From Thermoplasmata archaeon (GTDB lineage: Archaea > Thermoplasmatota > Thermoplasmata > Lutacidiplasmatales > UBA184): a stretch of 7,325 nucleotides of DNA. Position 1 is the stretch's first letter, and each line of letters opens with the position of its first letter. Below, in pieces: positions 1 through 5,131 of the stretch. The stretch spans positions 1 through 7,325 of the forward strand of contig JASHWY010000017.1 in NCBI GenBank assembly GCA_030043835.1. The letters are read 5' to 3'. Made by a program: the position numbers and the translations under genes. Under the pieces are notes generated by a model, which ran no database searches, was not told the origin of the DNA, and saw nothing but the letters and a program-made list of their open reading frames with translations.

Positions 1-197
1 TGGTAGTACAGGAGGAGCAGGGCGCCCGAGACGACCTGGTAGAAGAACGCGACTGCGACGAACGCGCCCGTCCAGTACGATGGCTTGAACGTGAACTCGG
101 GCTGGGGACGGAGCGCCCACCGGCGCATCGACGTCCGGTCCTCGACGAACCCCCAGATCTTGTTGAGGCTCCGGTTGTACCAGTTCGAGAACGACAC
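1..197 (-). CDS. Cytochrome b N-terminal part (bc-type complex), partial at window edge
   Basis: The minus strand is open from a GTG at 197 to the left edge, giving the first 65 residues of a protein that continues outside the window. A soluble, basic N-terminus (about residues 1–45) is followed by a hydrophobic helix containing YWTGAF and then QVVSGALLLLYY. This is the pattern of the first transmembrane helix of cytochrome b/b6, where Q-x-x-[ST]-G-x-x-L-x-x-YY is typical. Cytochrome b would carry the b hemes and quinone sites of the Rieske/cytochrome b complex in the membrane. The GTG start is chosen because a GGAG Shine-Dalgarno lies nine bases upstream and overlaps the end of the Rieske gene. 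Only 12 bases separate it from the Rieske stop, so the two are surely co-transcribed. Heme-ligand histidines lie beyond the visible part, so the call rests on the first helix and on context. Confidence 0.82.
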   Translation of the reverse strand, partial: MSFSNWYNRSLNKIWGFVEDRTSMRRWALRPQPEFTFKPSYWTGAFVAVAFFYQVVSGALLLLYY

Positions 198-209
198 GGC
201 CGTGTTCTC

Positions 210-1031
210 CTAGGACGGGAAGGTGGCGCAGGAGAGGATCGGCGCCTCCTGTACGAGCTGGACCGACGTACCCACTCCGTAATCGCCCGTGAGCGTGCTC
301 AGGTGGCCGTTCACCGTCGGCGGGCCCTCCCCGTTCGCGTAGATGATCCCGCTGCTCGGGTCGACCTCGAGGACGACCTGGGGGAGCGGCATCACGGCCG
401 GGCCGGTTAGGTTCGCTGCTTTGTTCGCCGGGTCGTAGGTGGACCCGTGGCACGTGCAGTGAATGTAGAAGACCTTCCCGCCGGGAGTCTGGGGGCAGGT
501 CCCGGGCGGGTAGAAGGCGATCGCCGGCGCGGGGCAGCCCAGGTGCTGGCAGATCGCGCTGAAGGCGACGATCGACCCGTGGGTCCCGACGCCGCCGGGA
601 ACGTTCTCCGCCCCGGGGTTGGTCGGACTCGGAGGCTCGCCGTTCGCCGGGTAGAGGTTGAGGAGGAAGTTCGGTTCGTTCTGGAGGGGGTAGTCGAAGA
701 GGTGGAGCTCGCTCACGCCGACGTTGTACTCCGACTCGACCTTCGCAACGGTGAGCGGGCTCCCGTCCACATCGATGAGCTGGCTGCGGGGGTAGCTAGA
801 GATCCCGATGATGGGGGGTTGGAGGGCCTGGAGCGTTCCCCCGATGAGCCCCCCGCCGGCCCCGATGAGCGCGGCGACTGCGGCGAGCTTCAACACGTTC
901 CGCTTGGTCTCGTCGACGTCCCCCGCATCGTTCGGGCTCGCGACCCGCCGGATCTGGCCTACCGAGAACTCGAGGGCGGGGTGCTGGGCGGCGACGAACG
1001 GGCAGGAAGAGGGGCAATCGAAACCGTTCAT
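210..1031 (-). CDS. Rieske [2Fe-2S] iron-sulfur protein
   Basis: This 273-aa protein is the high-potential [2Fe-2S] subunit that passes electrons from quinol to a soluble or anchored acceptor. Both cluster-binding boxes are intact: box I CQHLGC at residues 161–166 (ligands C161 and H163, disulfide C166) and box II CTCHGS at 192–197 (ligands C192 and H195, disulfide C194). An N-terminal membrane helix spans about residues 47–67. Just before it is TKRNVLK, which resembles a twin-arginine motif with Lys in place of the first Arg. Rieske proteins are established Tat substrates, and tat genes lie just upstream in the same operon. The region before the helix (residues 1–42) is unusually long and holds two cysteines (C6, C10) of unknown role. 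The ATG overlaps the preceding stop as TGATG, with GGAGG eight bases upstream. Cytochrome b follows after 12 bases. The family call is very secure; the physiological acceptor is inferred to be a cupredoxin. Confidence 0.96.
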   Translation of the reverse strand: MNGFDCPSSCPFVAAQHPALEFSVGQIRRVASPNDAGDVDETKRNVLKLAAVAALIGAGGGLIGGTLQALQPPIIGISSYPRSQLIDVDGSPLTVAKVESEYNVGVSELHLFDYPLQNEPNFLLNLYPANGEPPSPTNPGAENVPGGVGTHGSIVAFSAICQHLGCPAPAIAFYPPGTCPQTPGGKVFYIHCTCHGSTYDPANKAANLTGPAVMPLPQVVLEVDPSSGIIYANGEGPPTVNGHLSTLTGDYGVGTSVQLVQEAPILSCATFPS

Positions 1032-1216
1032 CAGAGGGTCCTCCCCCGCGTGTCGGGAAGCGCGTCGTCCGGTTCGCCCGGAGGCGGCTCCCTCGCGTCA
1101 CCGGGGAGCTCCGCCTGGTCACTCCTGTAGTACACAGCCCACGTGATTCCGATCCCCATGAGCACCACGAGGATCTCGGTCATCGTGACGATCTGCTGAG
1201 GGGTGAGCGCGCTCAC
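1031..1216 (-). CDS. Small single-helix membrane protein in the Tat–Rieske operon, function unknown
   Basis: I do not recognise a family. The 61-aa product has a short N-terminus, one transmembrane helix (about residues 11–30, TEILVVLMGIGITWAVYY) and a charged, proline-rich tail (PGDAREPPPGEPDD). The GTG at 1216 is preferred over an ATG at 1237. It forms a GTGA overlap with the stop of the preceding gene and has AGGTGA a few bases upstream, whereas the ATG would extend the overlap to 25 bases. The gene ends in TGATG shared with the Rieske start, so it is translationally coupled on both sides. Tight coupling suggests it is either a small subunit of the cytochrome b/Rieske complex or an accessory Tat component. 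The size and topology recall the small helical subunits found in many respiratory complexes, but no sequence similarity is claimed. Confidence 0.75.
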   Translation of the reverse strand: MSALTPQQIVTMTEILVVLMGIGITWAVYYRSDQAELPGDAREPPPGEPDDALPDTRGRTL

Positions 1217-1617
1217 GGTCTCACCTGCCCGTCCCAAGGCGTCAGAGCCGTGGTCGACGACCAGACGGGGGTCGGATAGCCACCGGTCCAGGGGCTCGTG
1301 GTCTCCAGCGGCGGAGGGAGCGACGGGGCGGGAGGGACTCGCCGCACGGCGGCGGGCACGCCTCGGTGGGCCGTAGGAGGCGTAGGGGGTGAATCGAGAC
1401 CGAGGAGAGCTCCTCGGATCGAGAGCGGTTGACCCAGCGCTGGGGTCGGGATCTCGGCCGCCTTGGTGAACTCGGACAGCAGCTCTTGCTTGAGCCGCCC
1501 CGCCCTACCGTACCAACGGCCGAGCGTCCTCAGAAGCTGCGCGTTCTCCTTCCCGAACAGAAGGAACGCGGCCGCCGCCAGCACGATCGCCCAGTCGACG
1601 TCCGAGAAGAGTGCCAT
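1213..1617 (-). CDS. TatA/TatB-like Sec-independent translocase protein with proline-rich tail
   Basis: This 134-aa protein has the TatA/B layout: a short N-terminus, one membrane helix (about residues 8–21), the FG hinge (F21-G22), then a basic amphipathic helix (about 24–50) containing LLRTLGRWYGRAGRLKQ. Such proteins form the pore or the receptor partner of TatC for export of folded proteins. Residues 55–134 are a low-complexity, proline-rich tail (SPPTPP, PPAPSLPPP) that looks disordered, which is longer than usual for TatA. It starts nine bases after the tatC stop, and a GGGGTGA Shine-Dalgarno overlaps that stop. Its own stop overlaps the next start by four bases. With the canonical TatA upstream of tatC, it makes a second TatA-family member in one operon. 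Assignment as TatB rather than TatA is uncertain because archaea usually lack a distinct TatB. Confidence 0.8.
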   Translation of the reverse strand: MALFSDVDWAIVLAAAAFLLFGKENAQLLRTLGRWYGRAGRLKQELLSEFTKAAEIPTPALGQPLSIRGALLGLDSPPTPPTAHRGVPAAVRRVPPAPSLPPPLETTSPWTGGYPTPVWSSTTALTPWDGQVRP

Positions 1618-1626
1618 CGGTCGAGC

Positions 1627-2460
1627 TCACCCCGCCCCCACGACCGCCGGAGGGGCCCGACGCTCGACCGCTTTGTGCTCCCAGCGACGGGCGAAGTAGG
1701 CGCCGCCAAAGTAGAGTCCCATCATGGGCGTCGCGATCAAGAGCATCGTGATGCCCGAGTTGTCCGGGGTGATGATCATCCCGAAGACGAGCGACCCGAG
1801 GACCGCTCCCCGCCAGTGCTTCCGCCAGGTCGCGGCCTTCACGACCCCGAGCCGGGTGAGCGCGTAAACAAACACCGGGAGCTCGAAGACAACCCCGAAC
1901 GCGAGCGAATAGAGGAGCGCGAACGTTGCGAAGTCCTGGACCCCGAGGACCGACGCGAGGCCCATCGCGGCGACGTACCGGAAGAGGAGTCGGAAGGTGA
2001 ACGGGGTGATGAAGAACAGCCCGATCGCGGTGCCGAAGGCGAAGAGGACGCTCGCCGGGATTCCGATCTGGCGCAATAGCATCCGTTCGTTCCGGCGCAT
2101 CGCCGGTACGAGGAACGCGCCGACCTCGTGAACGATCCACGGCATGCCGAGGATGATCGCGAGCAGGATGCCGATCTCCATCTGGACGAGGATCGAGTCC
2201 CCGACGCCCACGTTGAGCAGCACGACCCCGGGAGGGAGCATCCAGGCGACCATCGCGTGGAACACCTGGGCCGTCACGTTGTAGAACGGGCTCGGCCACG
2301 GGTACGCGAACGGAATCGACACGCCGAAGACGGGGAGTTGGACCGGGTCGAGTTCGAAGAACAGGAGGAACCCGAAGATCCCCGCGAGCACGACCCCGAT
2401 CCTCACGACCCGCCGGCGAACCTCGGTGAGGACCCCGAGGAGCCGTTCGAGCTCGCCCAT
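1627..2460 (-). CDS. tatC: Sec-independent (Tat) protein translocase subunit TatC
   Basis: This 277-aa polytopic membrane protein is the receptor of the twin-arginine translocase, which recognises signal peptides of folded cargo. The N-terminus has the conserved cytosolic segment with LTEVRRRVVR (residues 11–20) before the first helix (about 21–37). Further family marks are the loop VPAMRRNER (118–126), the helix with FITPFTFRLLF (150–160), and FELP at 192–195, whose E193 corresponds to the conserved membrane glutamate of the family. GMIITPD (227–233) lies before the last helix pair. Six helices can be drawn, as expected. The loop between the first two helices (about 38–90) is relatively long. 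The ATG is preceded by CGGAGGGG. It lies 110 bases downstream of tatA and is followed by the second TatA-like gene after nine bases. The Rieske gene further along the operon is its likely client. Confidence 0.95.
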   Translation of the reverse strand: MGELERLLGVLTEVRRRVVRIGVVLAGIFGFLLFFELDPVQLPVFGVSIPFAYPWPSPFYNVTAQVFHAMVAWMLPPGVVLLNVGVGDSILVQMEIGILLAIILGMPWIVHEVGAFLVPAMRRNERMLLRQIGIPASVLFAFGTAIGLFFITPFTFRLLFRYVAAMGLASVLGVQDFATFALLYSLAFGVVFELPVFVYALTRLGVVKAATWRKHWRGAVLGSLVFGMIITPDNSGITMLLIATPMMGLYFGGAYFARRWEHKAVERRAPPAVVGAG

Positions 2461-2570
2461 CAGCCCCTCCGGGACCTATCGGGGGTGGAGCGAGCGCCCC
2501 ACCGTGGCGGGAGCGGTTCGATTCGTTCCTTCGGACTTCCGTTCGGCATGCCGGGTCGCGACGAGCGGCG

Positions 2571-2780
2571 CTAGCGGGCCGGACTCGTGGGGCCGGGAGC
2601 GTTCGTGGCCGATTGGGCCTGGTCCGCCCGGATCTCCTTCTCGACCTCGATGCGCCCCTTCTTGAACTCCCCGACCGACCGACCCAGGCTGTGGGCGAGC
2701 TGAGGGATCTTGCTCGACCCGTAGAACAGAATCCCTGCGACCACGGCTATGATCAACCAATCGTCGATAGAGTCGAACAC
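2571..2780 (-). CDS. tatA: Sec-independent protein translocase subunit TatA
   Basis: This 69-aa protein is a typical short TatA, which oligomerises to form the export passage for folded proteins recruited by TatC. It has an acidic N-terminus (DSIDDW), a membrane helix at about residues 8–20, a hinge where the usual FG is YG (Y20-G21), then the amphipathic helix SSKIPQLAHSLGRSVGEFKKG (22–42) and a short hydrophilic tail. The KxPxLAxxLGxxxxEFKKG pattern is diagnostic. The start is GTG at 2780, with a GAGGGG Shine-Dalgarno just upstream. A 102-base gap separates it from the AbrB–PhoU regulator and a 110-base gap from tatC. It may therefore be transcribed from its own promoter or as part of a longer minus-strand unit. 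Confidence 0.93.
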   Translation of the reverse strand: MFDSIDDWLIIAVVAGILFYGSSKIPQLAHSLGRSVGEFKKGRIEVEKEIRADQAQSATNAPGPTSPAR

Positions 2781-2882
2781 CGTCTTCCCCTCGCGGCGAC
2801 CACCCGGGGTCGTGCCATCTTCCGTTCGTACGGGAGGACCGAACGAATACCGATGGTCCGGACCTTGCGTAGATAAGGCGGG

Positions 2883-3926
2883 CTACGTGGCCTCGACGAG
2901 GATCGTGTCCGTCCCGGCGGCCACCGCCCGGTCGATCGCGACCTCGGCGAGCAGCGAGAGGCAGCCCGCGCCCCGTAGGAGGAGGTGCGACACGGGCCGG
3001 GCGGCGTTACGGTTTGCCCCCCCGGCCTTTCCGTTGGAGGGGAGCATCGCGCCTTCGCTCAACCGAGCCATCGCGTTATAGACCTCGCAGGCGCGGTCGA
3101 GCGACGGGTGCATGAGCGCGTCGACCACCGCTTTGAGCTCGGTCTTCACCTCGGGGAGATAACCGGAAAGCGCGACGGCTGTCGTCTGAGAGAGCGTCAC
3201 GGCTTCCTCGTTGAGCGCACCGAGCGCACCGCCGTAGAGGCCGGCGAGCTCCTCCAAGGCGTGGACGACAACCCTCCACTCGAGCAGCTGGCGCGGGTCC
3301 GGGCTACCGATGCGGCGAGCGAGCGACCAGTCACGGCTCGCGAGGAACAGTTGACGGACGAGAAGCGCAAGGACCTTGTTGGCCTCTTCCTCGATTGCGG
3401 TCGTCCGGCGGCTGCGGGTGCGCCGACGGAGCAGCTCCTCCATCTCCTCGAGGAAGGCGACCAGGATCATCCTCATCCGCTGGACGAGCTGGGGGAGGCC
3501 GTACTTCGAGGGGTCGATGAAGTTCTGGAGCACGATGCGGTTCGGCTCCTGTGCGACGATCGAGACGCCGAGAAGACCTCGGGCTGCCCCTTGGAGCTCC
3601 TCCAGGCGGTCGGGAACGAGCGGCACGTCCGTGCGGATCTCGATCGAGTCGTGGCCGACCCGGTAGGCCCCGATCACGAGGCGCTCGAGGACGCCCGGGG
3701 TATCGAACGAGCGGGCCTGGACGAGGAACGGGACCACCTCGGAGACCGCCCCCGGCACGGGGGCCGGCTTGAGGTAGAGCGTTCCGTCGTCGTTCTGGTC
3801 GAAGACGATCAAGTCCCCCGGGTGGAGGTTCATCGCCTCAGCCCACGGTTTCGGGAGCGTGACCGCGATCGATGAGTGTCCGGCCTTCAGCACTCGGCGC
3901 TCCCGGCTCGGCGTCCCCCACGCCAT
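2883..3926 (-). CDS. AbrB/SpoVT DNA-binding and PhoU domain regulator
   Basis: This 347-aa protein combines an N-terminal swapped-hairpin AbrB/SpoVT domain (about residues 9–53) with a mostly helical PhoU-like region (about 145–335). The AbrB part shows the hallmarks VLKAGHSSIAVTLPKPW, then LHPGDLIVF and GTLYLKP. The arrangement is common in archaea, where it is annotated as a phosphate-uptake or PhoU-family regulator. No phosphate transport genes are in view. Its neighbours are copper and respiratory genes and tat, so control of this neighbourhood, or of itself, is an inference from position. Residues 60–140 form a mixed alpha/beta linker, and 295–308 (SNGKAGGANRN) looks like a flexible loop. 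The ATG at 3926 is preceded by GGGGGA. The gene starts 72 bases after the upstream cupredoxin stop, and that gap contains a 9-bp inverted repeat. The DNA target and ligand are unknown. Confidence 0.88.
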   Translation of the reverse strand: MAWGTPSRERRVLKAGHSSIAVTLPKPWAEAMNLHPGDLIVFDQNDDGTLYLKPAPVPGAVSEVVPFLVQARSFDTPGVLERLVIGAYRVGHDSIEIRTDVPLVPDRLEELQGAARGLLGVSIVAQEPNRIVLQNFIDPSKYGLPQLVQRMRMILVAFLEEMEELLRRRTRSRRTTAIEEEANKVLALLVRQLFLASRDWSLARRIGSPDPRQLLEWRVVVHALEELAGLYGGALGALNEEAVTLSQTTAVALSGYLPEVKTELKAVVDALMHPSLDRACEVYNAMARLSEGAMLPSNGKAGGANRNAARPVSHLLLRGAGCLSLLAEVAIDRAVAAGTDTILVEAT

Positions 3927-3946
3927 CCGATTCCCCCAAACCTACT

Positions 3947-3989
3947 ACAAGGTTCGTAGGTAGTACGAGGAGTCCTTTTTGAACCTTGT
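3947..3989. promoter_or_regulatory. Inverted repeat in the promoter region of the AbrB–PhoU gene (candidate operator)
   Basis: The arms ACAAGGTTC (3947–3955) and GAACCTTGT (3981–3989) are perfect 9-bp reverse complements, separated by 25 bases. The right arm adjoins a minus-strand TATA-like stretch, TTCAAAAAG (about 3983–3975). A start about 26 bases downstream of it would fall near 3952, inside the left arm. The arms would then bracket the core promoter, as an autoregulatory operator might. The centre also holds the shorter dyad CGTA-GGTAG-TACG (3955–3967). The dyad is seen in the sequence; the operator role and the TATA call are inference. A hairpin in the upstream mRNA is the main alternative. 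Confidence 0.4.
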
Positions 3990-3998
3990 GTTCGTCCT

Positions 3999-4745
3999 CT
4001 AGCGCGGGGGAGGGTTCTCGGACGGGAGAGCGGAACCGTCCGTTGGCGTTGCAGGGGTCGAAGGGCCGGGGCTCGTGGGTTCCGGGTAGCCGAGCCGTTC
4101 GGGCGGCATCTCGAACTCCGACCCCCGCCGACGCCCGACCACGAATCCGAGCACGATCGCGATCACGACGAGCGAGACGACCGTTCCGACGATGATGAAG
4201 ACGGCGGCGCCGGGGCCCGTGCTCGGCGCCGAGACAGTGAGGTTCGCAGGAAGGGCTTCGCCGAACGCGATGAACCCGTACATCCCGGCCTGGAAGTGAC
4301 CGGGCTCCATGCACACGAACTCGTACCAGCCGGGAGCCGCAACCGTCAGCGTGGCGGTGGTCGTGTCGGTTCCGGTGAGGTTGAGGTTCACGAGGGGGGG
4401 TATCCCGCTTCCGTAGACGAGCTTGTTGAGCTCGGTCGGAGAGATCGAGGACGGGTTCGAGAGCGCGACCCCCTGCCGGCCGTAGATCGTGAAGGTGTGG
4501 GGCGAGGTATCGGCATCCGTGAACATCACGGTCACGGTGGTGCCCGAGGCAACGTTCTGGACCGTGGTCGGACTGAAGCCGACCGATACCGAAATCGCGG
4601 TCACCGAGAAGGAGGTCGCACCGTTGGCGTCCACAGTTTGGGCTCGAACGGGAACGGCGGTGAGGAGTCCTCCGAACCCCCCGACGACGACGGCCAGCGC
4701 GAGCGCCGCCGCGGCGACACGGCGCCGACCGACCCCGTCCGACAT
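3999..4745 (-). CDS. Membrane-anchored blue copper protein (rusticyanin/sulfocyanin-like cupredoxin)
   Basis: This 248-aa protein is a type 1 copper electron carrier exposed outside the cell membrane. An N-terminal signal segment (about residues 6–35, starting GRRRV and ending at VRA) precedes a cupredoxin domain (about 45–165). All four ligands are visible: H83 in SPHTF, then C145, H150 and M155 in CMEPGHFQAGM. The C-x4-H-x4-M spacing is that of rusticyanin and sulfocyanin rather than plastocyanin. A C-terminal membrane helix (about 180–204) followed by RRR anchors it, leaving a 40-residue proline-rich cytosolic tail. The ATG at 4745 is preferred to an in-frame TTG at 4760 because GGGG lies at a suitable distance and the TTG has no Shine-Dalgarno. 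It is the first gene of the minus-strand block and is divergent from oxidase subunit II. The likely job is to carry electrons from Rieske/cytochrome b to the CuA centre. Confidence 0.92.
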   Translation of the reverse strand: MSDGVGRRRVAAAALALAVVVGGFGGLLTAVPVRAQTVDANGATSFSVTAISVSVGFSPTTVQNVASGTTVTVMFTDADTSPHTFTIYGRQGVALSNPSSISPTELNKLVYGSGIPPLVNLNLTGTDTTTATLTVAAPGWYEFVCMEPGHFQAGMYGFIAFGEALPANLTVSAPSTGPGAAVFIIVGTVVSLVVIAIVLGFVVGRRRGSEFEMPPERLGYPEPTSPGPSTPATPTDGSALPSENPPPR

Positions 4746-4779
4746 TTGATGCCCCGTCAAGGTTCTGGCCGAGCGCCGG

Positions 4780-4808
4780 ACGGAGGGTGCGGTTCAAAGC
4801 CCCTCCGT
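4780..4808. repeat. 8-bp inverted repeat upstream of the cupredoxin gene
   Basis: ACGGAGGG (4780–4787) and CCCTCCGT (4801–4808) are exact reverse complements around a 13-base spacer. The spacer contains GGTTCAAAG, similar to the GGTTCAAAA at the AbrB–PhoU promoter. The repeat lies 35–63 bases upstream of the cupredoxin ATG (4745), where an archaeal core promoter or operator would be. It is followed on the plus strand by the palindrome GTACGTAC (4807–4814). A regulatory role is inferred from position only; a chance GC-rich dyad is possible. Confidence 0.35.
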
Positions 4809-4849
4809 ACGTACATGGGAGCCACGGCCGGCGCCCCCGGCGGCCTCGA

Positions 4850-4884
4850 GAACCGGCCTTCGGTTCGTACGCCGGGAATATGTA
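4850..4884 (+). promoter_or_regulatory. Candidate promoter of oxidase subunit II: dyad plus TATA-like box
   Basis: A perfect 6-bp dyad, GAACCG-GCCTT-CGGTTC (4850–4866), is followed by a TATA-like GAATATGTA (4876–4884), an AT-rich island in GC-rich surroundings. The box centre is about 27 bases before the GTG at 4907, which would suit a leaderless transcript beginning at that codon. The alternative start ATG at 4964 would give a leader of about 58 bases without a visible Shine-Dalgarno. The dyad upstream of the box could bind a regulator. Sequence elements are seen; promoter activity is inferred. Confidence 0.4.
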
Positions 4885-4906
4885 GCCGCGGCCTCCCCTT
4901 CCGGCC

Positions 4907-5131
4907 GTGTCGGTCCTCGGCGAGGGACCCCGCGTCGCGGGCGCCGTCGCGATATCGGCCCCAATGATGGGACTGTTCGGTAGCGGGCAGACGAATATCC
5001 AGCAGACGCAGGGCCTCTTGTGGCTCATGATTGGGGTCAGCGTCGCCGGCGTGATCGTCACGTTCGCCTTCCTCATCTACTCGGTCGTGAAGTTCCGCGA
5101 CCCCAACAACCGTCGGCGACGATATGGTTAA
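4907..5131 (+). CDS. Cytochrome c oxidase subunit II, N-terminal (first transmembrane helix) part of a split gene
   Basis: This 74-aa reading frame holds the first membrane helix of a CuA-type oxidase subunit II: LLWLMIGVSVAGVIVTFAFLIYSVVKFRD (residues 37–65), ending in basic NNRRRR. The pattern of an aromatic helix ending in Y-x-x-V-K-F-R is typical of that helix and its cytosolic exit. The frame closes with TAA at 5129–5131, exactly where the loop to the second helix should continue. The next frame (start 5124) supplies that second helix and the copper domain in the +1 register, overlapping by eight bases (ATGGTTAA). Either the subunit is made of two coupled polypeptides, or one protein is produced by frameshifting, or the frame is broken by a one-base change or sequencing error. 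The start is uncertain: GTG at 4907 fits a TATA-like box 27 bases upstream, while ATG at 4964 or 4967 leaves a 16–17 residue leader. Confidence 0.75.
   Translation: MSVLGEGPRVAGAVAISAPMMGLFGSGQTNIQQTQGLLWLMIGVSVAGVIVTFAFLIYSVVKFRDPNNRRRRYG

Noticed and set aside
1429..2079. Plus-strand frame of 216 codons opposite tatC and the TatA-like gene
   Set aside because: The charged, repetitive composition is typical of an antisense shadow, and both minus-strand genes have family motifs and ribosome sites.
2985..3875. Plus-strand frame of 296 codons opposite the AbrB–PhoU gene
   Set aside because: There is no recognisable motif and the composition is that of a reverse-complement shadow; the minus-strand protein has an unmistakable AbrB domain.
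3947..3989. Inverted repeat read as a transcription terminator of the cupredoxin gene
   Set aside because: On the minus-strand transcript the loop is A-rich and no U-tract follows the second arm, so a terminator reading is weak; the promoter position fits better.
4746..4760. TTG start for the single-domain cupredoxin
   Set aside because: It has no Shine-Dalgarno; the ATG at 4745 has GGGG at a suitable distance and gives a compact signal peptide.
3838..5076. Minus-strand frame of 412 codons across the divergent gap
   Set aside because: It crosses a promoter region and covers the cupredoxin in another frame, with an Arg/Pro-rich nonsense-like composition.
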